Shown here piece after piece: positions 11,001 to 23,800 of a DNA stretch of 64,000 bases. Positions within the stretch are counted from its first letter, which is position 1. Each line of letters opens with the position of its first letter. Source of the stretch: Adiantum capillus-veneris (taxonomy: Eukaryota > Streptophyta > Polypodiopsida > Polypodiales > Pteridaceae). The notes beneath the pieces were generated by a model. That model was not told the DNA's origin and searched no databases. It worked only from the letters and a program-made list of their open reading frames with translations. The stretch lies in NCBI GenBank assembly GCA_014529385.2, contig CM043959.1, positions 49,545,122-49,609,121 of the forward strand, read 5' to 3'. Position numbers and translations under genes: made by a program.

Positions 11001-14000
11001 GCCTGTGGAGGATCACATAAGGACGGTGACTAAAATACAGGAAAGCATCACGAATGAAACACTCGAACATGCATACTGACAAATCATTCAAACACTTCTT
11101 TGGACCTCGACTCGAGAGCCAAGATCGGTTCGTCGTGATTGATCGAATCTGCAATGAAGTTAGCTTCACTAGATAAAGTATCAACTAAACCATCATCCTT
11201 ATGAACAATCACATCCTTATCATGCAAATCATCATGCTCGTGAATAATCACATCTTGATCATGCAAATCATCATGCTCGTGAATAATCACATCTTGATCA
11301 TGCAATTCATCATGCTTATCATTATCATGCAAATCATGCGTGTCGTGCTTTGGAGAAGACAAGACTGAGAGAGTCTCCTTCTCCCGATTCTTTTCAATCT
11401 GCTCCTGCACATTAGAAAATAGTAGGAACAACTCTTGCATGTGTTGGGCTCTTTGTTCGGCCGCCAAGCGCGCTTGCTCACACTCACCCTCAAAGGCTAA
11501 CCGGCTTTCTTCGCGCTGGCGAGCCAACTCTGTTTTTCTTTCTTGGTGCTCTCGATCCATTTCTGCTTTTCTCGCTTCGCGTTCACGATCAAATTCTACC
11601 TTTCTTTCTACTTTTCTTGCTTCGCGTTCTAACTTCCTGTCCATCATCATCTTGTCGAAAGCCTCCATAGGAGTTGGTGCAATCCTTGGTGTAGATTGGG
11701 AAGGGGGAGGGTCGGAAAAACCTCTTGGTGGGGAAAATTCTTCTTCGCCACTGCCATGCTCATCACCTCCATGCGAAGTATCCATTCCGCTTCGGGTGAT
11801 GACCATACACTGAAGTCTTGGGTTCTTAAGTTCACTAGGAACTTGGGTTCTTGTGGTTCTTGGGTTCTTGAGGTTCTTGAGTCCTTGAGGTTCTTGAGTT
11901 TTGGAGTCTTGAGGTTCTTGCGGTTCTTGAGGTTCTTCTTTAGCTTGCAATCTATGTTAGAGAAGGATCTTCTCTTACCCAAGCTCTTCTCTTTCCCGCG
12001 AGCGCACCCCTTGGCAGCCTTGCGCTCACACCAAGGTTGCTTTTTCCCACCTCACGTCGATTGGCCGGCCGCTAAGTGCACGGTCCGCTCTCAATGAGTG
12101 ACAAGGTTGTCCACGTTTGACGTACGGGACGTCCCGTACGTTCCGTACCGTACCGTACGACTCGTACGTTCCGTACATGAGTCGTCCGGGTTTTTTTTTT
12201 GTTTTGTTTTGTTTTTGGGTGGGGCGATTTTTGGTGTGGGAATGTTTTGCATCTCGAGTGCATTTGAACAAGAGCCCAATGGCTGCATTGGCTCAAACCA
12301 CCATGACCTATGTGCGACGAGGCTTGGGTAGCGGATCTACTATGGCCGCCACCACTTTGGAGATCATGATTCTTCTTTCTTCGGACATTGCCGTTTCCAA
12401 TGTCCATGGACAGATCTTTCATGTTCTAACTTGTAAGACTTAAGTTACAAGTATTTAGTACTAAGCAGTGTTAGAAAAAAGCCGGGGTCTAGTGTATTTT
12501 AACCGGTTGAAATTATAAAATCCCGGTTAGATTTTGAGCTTGCCTAAGAAAACCGGCAAATTTACACAAGTTTTAGTGTAATTACCGGCAAAAGCTTCAA
12601 ATTTTGACCTGAAAACTCAAGTTTTCCCTTATTTTGATCGGTTAGGAAAAATGTTTGTTTCTAGCCCTGGTACTAAGTACTAAGGTCGATGTCATGACTC
12701 ATATGATCTATCATGTGTAAGACGCATGATTTTTTTTTTGCATCGTACGTTACGTCACCGTACGTCTAATTTTTTTTAGTTCGATTAGTACCGCACGTCT
12801 TCGTACGTGTACCCGTCGTACGTGACCGTACGTGTCAACTATGATGAGTGAAAAGAGAAAGGGAGTTTGAACAAGCCCTTCTTTCTTGGGTTTCCTGTCA
12901 CTCTTCAAAAACACGATTAGGAATCGACACGCCCAAGAAGACTTGGGTTACGTGCGACCGCAACAAGCAAAAAATAATTCTTGTGGTTCTTTCTTTGAGT
13001 GATACAGAACACTGCCAAAGCTCTGATACCAATGTTAGGTGCAACGGAAGTGAATGTTGAACTTTGCTCAAGATGAGTGCTCCGAACTGTGCTCAAGGTT
13101 CTGTTTACTTACGGAAGGGAGAGCCTTCCGTTCCTTTAGTGAGAAAGTGCAAATGATCACAAACAAAGTGGATAAACACTGGGAATGAAGGTGTTGAGAT
13201 TGAGAGATAGAGAGAGAAGAATACGACACGAGAATGTTGTCAAACCCTCCTCCGAAGGCCCCACTCCCTATGGCGAGAGTGGTCTACTATTGATTGCACA
13301 AATCTCTACAGTGCTTTGGACTTGCTGACGATGTCGACGACGATGAGGATGACGACGAGATGGGCTGAAATCTGAAAACGCTAAGGGCTGAAATCTGCAA
13401 ATCTTTATCTGCTGAATTCTGACTCTATGTCGGTGACGACGGCGATGACGATGCGCTGAAAATGCAGATGCTGAAATTTGCGTTTTCCGGGCTGAAATTG
13501 TAAATGCTCGTTGATCCGACCGTGCGGCGAGAATCTGCTGCGGGAAGGTGAGATCTGCGAGGTTCGGGACTTCTTCTGTGGTCTAGGTACTGAAAATTGA
13601 AAACGCCGGTGCTCTTCTGGGTTCTGTCACGATGGAACTGCAAAACACTGGTCTGCTATGCTGCTCCAAAAACGCTAGGGCTGAATTGGAGGTCTGCTGC
13701 AAAAACGCTAGGCTTCTGCTGGTCCTGTTGTCGCTGGGCTGATCTGCAATGCAAAAACACCGGGCTTGGTGATGCTGAAAACATTGGGCTTTTGCTGATG
13801 AAAAACGCCAAGCTTGCTGTCGGGAGGATCTTGTTGAGAAGGTGCCGCTTCTGCCAGAAAGTGCTAGCGCTAGTTTGCTTATATAGTGACTTACTCAATT
13901 TGCCCTACCCAGTTCCCAACAAAACTCATTTAAAAATAATAAGTGAAAAATGGCTAAAATAGGGAAAATAGGTTTTCTGCACTGTAAAATGCTCCTAATG

Positions 14001-17000
14001 GAATCTGATGGTAATGCTGATGATCATGCTGTATGCAACCAGAGGATATGCATCTACTCTAGTCTCTAAGTGTCTGGACATGCACGGTCTGCGAATAGAC
14101 TCAGAAAAGTGCGAGAACACTTCCTAAGCTAGGCTGACTGAACCCTTGTCATGAAGTAGCTTGTCCACATACACATAGGGTTAGATGTGCACGTGGCACT
14201 GAGACACTGTCATGCAAACTTTTGTTCTTTTCGATAGAAATCCGCATACATCCGTGCTCATTCATAAGTAAATCGAGTTCATCGTACAATATGGCATGCC
14301 TATGAAAAGGGAACACATAAAGACGGTGACGAAAATACAAGAAACCGTCACGAATGAAACACTTGAACAATGCGTGCTGACTAATCATGCGAACACATAT
14401 ACTTCCTGAGTGATTTCCTTGGACCTCGGCTCGAGAGCCAAGATCGGTTTTTCATGACTGATTGTATCTGTAACGAGGTTAGCTTCATTAGAAAAAGCAT
14501 CAACTAAACCATCATCCTGATGAACAATCACGTCTCTATCATGCAAATCATCATCATTGTGAATAATCACATCTTTATCATGCAAATCATGTGTGTCATG
14601 CTGTGGAAAAGAAGAGATCAAGAGAGTCTCCTTCTCCTGTTTCTTTTCAATCTTCGCCTGCACATTAGAAATGAGAGATGCACATTAGAAATGAGAGATG
14701 CAGAATGAACAACTTTCTCCCCACGAATGACAATGGGAGAGTCACTTTTGGCATTGAAAGCGGCTGCACATTAGAAATGAGTGGTGAAGAATGAACAACC
14801 TCCTCACGACGAATGATGATGGGAGAGTCACTTTTGGCATTTAGAGTGAGAGTATTCTCCGCCCAATCAATGAGAGGGTTATGCTCACGAAACCATCTAA
14901 TGTCCAAAATCATATCACATCCTGAAAGAGGAGACACTACAAATTTTTGGTAGAAGGATGCTTGTTGAATAGTGAATAACACATCAAGGCACTCTCGTGT
15001 AATGAGAGAGTCCATACCGGGAGCGAAGCCCGACACCTCCAGAGGAGATGTCTTGCTAACCTCCAAGGGGGCTCTTTCGATAAGAGAGTCACCAATCACA
15101 TCATGCATACTACCAGAATCAAACAAGACCACCATGTGTTGACTATTCACATGACCATAACACTTCATGAGAGACTCATCAACGAGAGGATCATGAGAAA
15201 CTTGGGACTGTCACGTGACACATCCAACCCTATGTGTCCGTGGACAAGCTACATCATGATCAGGGTTCATTCAGTCCAGTCAAGTCTAGATTAGAAGTGA
15301 TCTGGCACTTTTGTGAGTCTATTCGTAGACCGTGCATACCAGTCACTTAGTGTAGATGCATATCCTCTAGTTGCACATAGCATGATCATCAGAATTCCCA
15401 TCAGAATCCATTAGAATCAGTTAGGGGAATTTTCCAGTGCATTTAGCCTATTTTCCCTATTTTTGGTATTTTTCACTTATTATTTTTAAGCGACTTTTTA
15501 ACAAAAGTAGGTAGGGCAATTTTGCTAAGTTTGTATATAAGCAAACCCAAGTTAGCACTCAATGGTAGAAGAGGCAGCAGGAGCACCGCTCAACAGGCAC
15601 CTTCTCAGCAGGACCCCAAAGGCTTCTAGCGTTTTTGCTCCACAGCAACTTGGCTAGCGTTTTTGGACAAGACACAGCAGATCAGCCAGCGTTTTGCCCT
15701 TGCAGATCCCTGGCGACAAGACCACAGCAGATCAGCCTAGCGTTTTTGCATTTGCAGAACCTTGGCGACAGAAACACCATTTTCAGCCCGAGCGTTTTTG
15801 CATCTGCTAGCAACCTCAGCGTTTTGCAGATCTATCGCGACAGAATCAGCCCTAGGACCAGCGTTTTCAGTTTTCAGCAGTTAGACTTTGCAGATTAAGT
15901 CCCGAACCTCGCAAATCTCACCTTCCCGCAACAGTTCCTCGCCGCACGGTCAGTTTCCGCAAGGTTTACAGTTTCAGCCCGGAAAACGCAGTCGTCATCG
16001 ACATCGTCACCGACATAGAGTCAGAATTCAGCAGATAAAAGATTAGCAAATTTCAACCCATAGCGTTTTTGGACAGCAATAGAAAGATTGCAGATTTCAG
16101 CCCTTAGGTCGACTTCGTCATCATCGACATAGCCTAGACTTGCATCAGTCACTTGCATTCATTTGTACCAGATTGTGCAATCAATAGTAGACCACTCTCG
16201 CCGACGAGAGTGGTGCCTTCGGAGGAGGGTTTTACAATGTCTCTGGTGTCGTATCTCTCTTCTCTCTCTATCTCTCAGTCTCATTCACTTACACGCACAG
16301 TGTCCATTCACTTTGTTTGTGATCATAGCATTCTCTCATTAAGAACGGAAGGCTCTACCTTCCATAAGAACCAAAAGGAACCTTGAGCACAGTTCGGAGC
16401 ACTCATCAAAGCGCAAACAATCATTCCGTTGCACCTAATAGGGACACACGAGTGTTCTCATTTATGGCATTAACAGAGGATGTGGGTTCTTTAGGTTCGT
16501 TGGATGGGTTCAGTACCAGTATCTCACTTTGAAAAGGAGGGGATGTCACGTGACACATCCAACCCTATGTGTCCGTGGACAAGCTACAGCATGATCAGGG
16601 TTCAGTCAGTCCAGTCAAGTCTAGATTAGAAGTACTTTTGTGAGTCTATTCGTAGACCGTGTATCCCCAGTCACTTAGCGTAGATGCATATCCTGTGGTT
16701 GCACACAACATGATCATCAGAGTTCCCATTAGAATCAGTTAGGGAAATTTTCTAGTGCATTTAGCCTATTTTCCCTATTTTTTGGTATTTTTCACTTATT
16801 ATTTTTAAGTGACTTTCAAACAAAAGTAGGTAGGTCAATTTTGCTAAGTTTGTATATAAGCAAACCCAAGTTAGCACTCAATGGCAAAAGAGGAAGCAGG
16901 AGCACCGCTCAACAGACACCTTCTCAGCACGACCCCAAAGGCTTCTAGCGTTTTTGCTCCACAGCAGCTTGGCTAGCGTTTTTGGACAAGACACAGCAGA

Positions 17001-20000
17001 TCAGCCAGCGTTTTGCCCTTGCAGATCCCTGGCGACAAGACCACAACAGATCAGCCTAGCGTTTTTGCATTTGCAGAACCTCGGCGACAAAAACACCATT
17101 TTCAGCCCTAGCGTTTTTGCATCTGCCAGCAACCTCAGCGTTTTGCAGATCTATCGCGACAGAATCAGCCCTAGGACCAGCGTTTTCAGTTTTCAGCAAT
17201 TAGACTTCGCAGATCAAGTCCCGAACCTTGCAGATCTCACCTTCCCGCAGCAGTTCCTCGCCGCACGGTCAGTTTCCGCAAGGTTTACAGTTTCAGCCTT
17301 GAAAACGCAGTCGTCATTGACATCGTCACCGACATAGAGTCAGAATTCAGCAGATAGAAGATTAGCAGCAGCCCATAGCGTTTTTGGACAGTAGTAGAAA
17401 GATTGCAGATTTCAGCCCTTAGGTCGACTTCGTCATCACCGTCGTCATCATCGACATAGCCTAGACTTGCATCAGTCACTTGCATTCATTTGTACCAGAT
17501 TGCGCAATCAATAGTAGACCACTCTCGCCAACGAGAGTGGGGCCTTCGGAGGAGGGTTTTACAATGTCTCTAGTGTCGTATCTCTCTTCTCTCTCTATCT
17601 CTCAGTCTCATTCACTTGCACGCACAATGTCCATTCACTTTGTTTGTGATCATAGCATTCTCTCATTAAGAACGGAAGGCTCTACCTTCCATAAGAACCA
17701 AAAGGAATCTTGAGCACAGTTCGGAGCACTCATCTTGAGCAAAGCGCAAACAATCATTCGGCTGCACCTAACAGGGACACACGAGTGTTCTCATTTATGG
17801 CATTAACAGAGGATGTGGGTTCTGTGGGTTCTTTAGGTTCGTTGGATGGGTTCTTAGGACATGTGCTCTTTATATGACCCTTGACGTGACATTGATAACA
17901 ACGACCTTCCTTAGAATAAACGACTAGTTCTTCTGCCGTTATGTATCCTCCTATGATTCCTTGTGCAAACACAATCCAAAAAAACTTCGTACATCATGTA
18001 CCATAGTGGGAATTGACCAATCTTGCACGACTTGGATCTTTGCGGGATCGATTTTCACTTGGTTGTGTGAGACTATATGGCCGAGATAGTGTATCTCAGT
18101 GAGGAAGAACTCACTCTTCTTTGCATTCATATGCAACTCATGCTTTCGCAATTCCTGAAACACTATGTCCAAGTGCTTCCGATGTTCCTCCTCAGTCTTT
18201 GAAAAGACGAGTATGTCATCAAAGAACACTCTTATGAAAGCTCGTTGTGGGCTGAAAATTCGATCCATCATTCGATTAGATGTGGCAGGAGCATTGGTCA
18301 AGCCAAATGGCATTACCAAAAATTCATAAAGTCCAAAAGTTGTGCGAAAGGCAGTCTTATGAACATCCTCAGGGGCTATGCGTATCTGATGATACCAGCC
18401 TTTTAAGTCAATGCGACTAAAGATGCTTGCTCACTGCAACTTATCAAGAATATTATCAATCCGGGGTATCGGAAAGCGATTCTTGATAGTGATCTTGTTT
18501 AGAGACCGATAATCTATGCACATTCGAAATGTGCCGTCTTTCTTTTGCACCAGTAGAACCGGAGAGCAGTAAGGCGAAGTACTTGGTCGTACTAGACCTT
18601 TTTCCAGAAGCTCGTTGACTTGCTTCAAAATTTCCTCTTGCTGAGCAAGACTAATCCAATAAGGGGGTAGGTTTGGGGGAGAGCTACCGGGTACGAGATC
18701 AATGCGATGATCTTTTGGACGTTCCGGAGGTAGCTTGTCTGGTAGAGTATCCGTGAAACAATCTTTATACTTTTCAAGAAATTGAAAACGTTTCCAAAAC
18801 CAGAGAGTGAACCCTCATTAGTTTTATCCTCTTTCACGTGTGAAAATCAAGTAAGCAGAAACGCACTTCTTTATTTCCTTCTTAATTGAGATATGGCTTA
18901 CAATAGGGAATAGCCAATCCCCTGCATCAACAAAAATTTAATGCTCTTGCCCTCATGCTCAAAAGCGAGGGTCTTTTCTACATAATTTGGGACCGGTTGC
19001 ATATGGTAATGCCATGGCATACCCAAGATGATATCACATCCCTCGATAGGTGCCATCAAAAAGCATTCGCGGTCCTTGTATTCACCAATCCGAAGATCGA
19101 GTTGTCCTTGTTGCATTGGTGATCAACCCCTTGAATGTCGATCTGAAAGTGACCGGAGTTCCAAGCTGAGCCGGTGTAAGGCCCAAGCGTTCTGCAGTTT
19201 CCAGTGAGATGAAGTTGTCCGTCAATCCAGGGTCGTAGAGGATCAACACCCTTTGGTTGTTCACAGATCCCTAGCCTTTAAGGAGCTGACGCTTCCCTTT
19301 CTCATTTTCTGTATTCCCGTGCACATTAGGAATGGAATTCAAGCTCATGTCGTTCCTATCGAACAGGGCAGTCGGGCTTCATATGTCCTTTTTCACCACA
19401 GTAGAAGCACCTTCCTTGTTCTTTGAAGGTCTGTACTTGGTTCGGCGTGAGATACTTAAGCGTTTTCCGATACCCTCTAGTTGGTCCTCTGGGGAACGCT
19501 TTTTGCCTTGGTTGCCATGGTCATCATAAACCGCTCTTTGTCTTGCACGGTATGTGCTATGTTCGATCCGTCTGGGGGTACTAGTGGAATGTAAATCCTC
19601 GGCAATGATGCCGACTCCATCATCCGTTGAAGGGTGTCGTATGGGTACACCTTCAAGCTCTTCCGAAGCGGTGGTTGAAGACCTGCTTCAAACTTTCGCA
19701 TCTTTTCCTTCGGAAATCTTCATAAAAGGCGTAACTTTCAAAAGAACCGACCGAAACTTGTCAATATAAGCCGTGACTTTCTCTTGTTCCTTCTGGGCGA
19801 GCCAGTCTCATTCCTTCCGAATGTCCTTCTCGAAATCAGGTGGAAGAAATTGTTCATAGAATTCAGCTTTGAATTGAGCGTAGGTTCTAGCTTGAGTACC
19901 TTCCAGAATTTTGGCTAGCTACCAGTTGCTCTCAGTCTCCTTGAGATGCATCCCAACATGACGCAACTCGGATTTTTCAGTGAAGTTTCCGTTGGCAAAA

Positions 20001-20782
20001 GCAACTTCAAACTGCTTGATGAAAGATAGTGCCTTGGAGATATCCTCCGTCCTGTGTAGTTATCAAACTTCACATCCTTGTCACCGGATTTGAAAATCTG
20101 CATCTTGCGGTGACGTCTGCGGTTATCCTGTCACAAGATAGGCACCACGTGCCAATAGAAAAGAACAGATTGAATAGACTTTTAGCATTTCAATAACAAA
20201 TGAATTGAGAGAGAGACGACACTTGACACGGAGTGGCAGAATTCCACCCCAGAGAGTATTTCCCCCAAACCTTGGCTCCCCTTTCTGTATTTCTTTATAT
20301 TGCATCAACACAGTATAAGCTGGTACTCCAGACTCTACACCTTCTCCAGGAAGCATGCCAGAGAATGAGCCCTTAGCACATATTTAAAGGCCCTTGGCCT
20401 ATGAAAAGCAGTTGTAACAGACTTGGACACTCCAAGTCAAGAATCAACCGCGATAGTACCAAATAACCACTTCAAAACAATTCACAGATCACAATAGATT
20501 TGCACTGGCCCGGCGGAGTTCCGTGCCTAGAGATATTGGCCCCAAAGACTGGCGCCCCTTTCGGTATTTCTTTTTATATTAATCAGATCAAAGTACAAGA
20601 GAGCGGCTAGGGTTTCACTCTCATACTCTGCGTCCAGATGCTCTGAGAAGTGAAGCCCTCACCACTTATTTAAAGGTTACAAGGGATGCCCAAAAGCAGA
20701 GCCCCAAAAGCTTCAAAATCAAAAGCCTTGAAAGCAAAAGCTCTTTTCCCTCTCTGACAGAGAGTTTCTGAAAGCAAAAGCA

Positions 20783-20848
<66 letters not shown>

Positions 20849-23800
20849 GAGAGCAATAAAAAAACAATTATGCTTTTCTGGCCAAAAGCTGAGATTTGCG
20901 TTGCTCAAAAATATCCCAAAAAAAATAATTTTTTTTTCAGCCTCCACAATTTTCGAAAATTAGGGTTTTTGGCAAAAATTAGGGTTTGCAGGAATTTTAG
21001 GGTTTCTGGCAAAAATTAGGGTTTCTGCTGTCCGCCACGTCATCACTTTGTGACATACCCCCCTCTTGAAAGCATTGTAATCGACCGTCATTACGCTTGC
21101 AAAACTGACAAAAGCCATAAACCGTCTTAGCAGACACTGACTGTTAGTACCTACGTACTAGGAACACACATCTAGCACATGTACAAAATCGAGTCACCTC
21201 ACACGACATCACAGGACATCACCGGACATCACAGGACATCACATGACATTCAACATTCATTTGGATTTAGAGAATAATTTATCGGCAATGTAGTTAGCAA
21301 TCACATCTAGGTCCAATCGGGACCTCATCGATGTCCGATTGACTAACCCCTATTGCAACCATGTCTATTCGAGATCAAGTAGACCAAAATGCTGCAGTCA
21401 TTTCGTCTATCAGTTCCTGCACTCAAAAGAAGTCAAGAACAAATCAGTATCATTATTAGGAATTCCATTTCATAAAGTCATCCAGCAGAATACTGTCAGC
21501 TATCAGTATCCTTGAAGCTCAAAGAGACATTAGTGACTTTAGTATCAAAATCGAGGCATCTGTTGACAAGGGAGCGGAGTGACTCCCCTCTTGTGCATCC
21601 CACTGCACCAGATCTTCGGCCAAGCTGAATTCTGGGTTCCGTTTGCAGTAGACTATGCTAAACCAAAACATCGAGGTAAAGTTTCACAATTCGAGGAGTA
21701 TCTGCTAGGTCCTCCTCCTCCATCCACTTCGCATCAAATGCAGGAAAGTTCTTGAACTTAACCAAGAACCGCCTTCGGACTTTACCTTTCTTCGTATCGT
21801 TATGTGCCAAAATCTGTTCAGGAACAAGGATCTCCTCGTTTTCTTCCACTTCGGGTTGCTCATCAGGCTCCCCATCATCAAGCACATCACCCTTAATAGG
21901 TTTCAAAAGACTCACATGCAATGCATTGTGAATCCTCCAAGTATCTGGCAGTTTCAATCGGAAGGAGACATCATTTATCTTGTCAGTGATCTGGAAAGGT
22001 CCGTAGTATCGCATACTAAGCTCCTCTCCTTTCCCTTTTTCTTTCGTAGGCGTGCCTTCTCAAAACGTAAGAGCACCCAATCATCCTCCTTCAATTTCAA
22101 GTCGCGATGATGGCGATCCGCTGCCTTTTTCTGTCGTTCTTGAGACTCTTGCAAAGTCTCGCGAACCTTGGCAAAAGCCGTATCCAAATCTCGCGAATAT
22201 TCATCCGCTTCAAATATCTAATCTTTCGTGCTCAGGAAGGATGGAACCTTCGCAGCACTTTCAACAATCTCACATGGCGTCTTCCCCGTCGAAGAGTGTA
22301 TCGTGTTATTATAGGAAAATTCTACCAAAGATAAGTTCTTTTCCCATTGAGTCTTCTAATCCGAGATACAAGACTTCAATAAATCTAAAATCACTGAATT
22401 GGCAATCTCAAATTGCCTGTCAGTTTGCAAGTGAAACGATGACGAGAACTGCAACTGCGTGCCAATGTTCTCCCAAATTGCCTTCCAAAACAAACTCATA
22501 AATCTGGGGTCTCTGTCGGAGACAATCGTCTCAGATGTGCCATGTAACCGGAAAATCATTGTGATCATTCCGTGTTCTCGGGAGATAAAAAATGAAATCC
22601 ATTTCAATACTTTTCCAGGGGCGGGTGGGTATGGGTAAAGGCTTTAACAATCCCTGTGCCTTATGCCTGTCAAAATTGACCTTCTGGCATACTAAGCAAC
22701 TGCGCACAAACTCTTCCACATCCTTTTTGAGTCTTGGCCCAAAGAAGTATCTCTCTACCCCCTTCATGGTGGTAGCAATGCCGTGGTGACCCGTAAAAGG
22801 TGGACAGTGGCATTCAGTCATAACCTTTGCCCTCAATGGTTGTGTAACGCACAACATAGTCTTTTTTTCATCAAGTAGCCTTCCCGAAGGGAGTATCCAG
22901 CTACTGTCTCCCCATCCCATATCCGTGTGAAAATATCTGCAAAATCTGTATCTATGGCATACTTATCGACCATATCCTCGAAGCTCCTATGATGTATCGC
23001 GGAAATAACGAGAACCAACGGCTTCCGAGACACATCTGTCACCACATTCTTCTGTCCCTGCACATGAACAATCTGGAAGTGAAACTATGACAAGATGTTC
23101 GCCCACCGCATGTGCTTTTCCGAAAGCTGCTTCTGTGGCAAGAAGTAGCGCAAACTTTGATGGTCTGTAAAGACTGTAAAATCCGCTCCGAGTAGGTAAT
23201 GCCGCCACTGAGTAAGAGCATGGATAACCACCAAAAGCTCTTTCTCATAAATCTGTGCTGTCATCTCCGGCCTAGAGAACAATCGGCTCTCATAAGCTAT
23301 GACATGGCCTTCTTGCATCAAGACCGCACCCAGACTACGACCACAAGGATCACAATATACTTCAAATGACTTCTGCAAGTCCAACAAAGTCAAAACTGGT
23401 CCAGTAGTCAATTTCTCTTTCAATGTCTGAAAGGCAGTCACTTCTGTGGATCCCCACGAGAAAGGGACTCCTTTCTGTGTTAAGATATGCAAAGGGGAAG
23501 CAATCTCTGCAAACTTTCGTATGAACCGCCTGTAGTACGAACACTGTCCCAAGAAGCTTCCAAATTCATGGACATTCTTCCAATCGGGCCAATCACGTAT
23601 AGTCTCTATCTTGGCTGAATCCACTTGCACTCTTGCTGCTGAGACAAAGTGTCCCAAAAAGTGTATCTTTGAAGCAGATGATCTCTGTGTTCTGCCTCAT
23701 TCTTGGAGAAAACAATGATATCATCAAAGAAAGTGCCAACAAATAGCCTGTGCTCTTGAAAAATCCTGTCCATCATCGGGTTAAATGTCGCAGGAGCATT

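Larger units (their letters stand above)
4863..14198 (-). mobile_element. Element A1: family A LTR retrotransposon, itself interrupted
   Basis: The 3' LTR is 4863-5459 plus 9729-10368 (split by A2), the interior 10369-13032 and the 5' LTR 13033-14198. A perfect 5 bp TSD, ctgag, lies at 4858-4862 and 14199-14203. The primer site (TGGTATCAGAGC on the minus strand) is at 13020-13031, one base inside the 5' LTR. The polypurine tract is at 10369-10380. The interior carries a gag-like gene and a hAT-like insertion but no protease, reverse transcriptase or integrase, so the element is non-autonomous. Confidence 0.9.
15209..17773 (+). mobile_element. A3: rearranged family A insertion with two LTRs and one TSD pair
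   Basis: LTR 15209-16440, then 71 bp matching the right flank (from 16441), then about 32 bp of element 3' end including the polypurine tract (16532-16543), then LTR 16544-17773. The outer flanks carry gggac at 15204-15208 and 17774-17778, and gggac also follows the first LTR at 16441. The interior has essentially no gene. Confidence 0.82.

Noticed and set aside
11820-11945. CRISPR-like array of TTGAGGTTCTTG units
   Set aside because: Short irregular repeats that code for the EPQEPQ stretch of the Gag-like protein; no spacers and a plant genome.
12117-12443. Captured host gene inside the hAT-like element
   Set aside because: The frames on either strand show no recognisable domain, and the first part is made of the CGTAC subterminal repeats.
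15635-17337. Two similar plus-strand frames inside the A3 LTRs (15635-15898 and 16954-17337)
   Set aside because: Both lie within repeated LTR sequence, have different lengths and ends, and are explained by the duplicated LTR, not by a gene.
20129-20412. 5' LTR of element X
   Set aside because: No primer site beside it, a TSD (tatcc) matches at 27,361, and the X Gag frame continues across it; it is a later solo LTR of family H.
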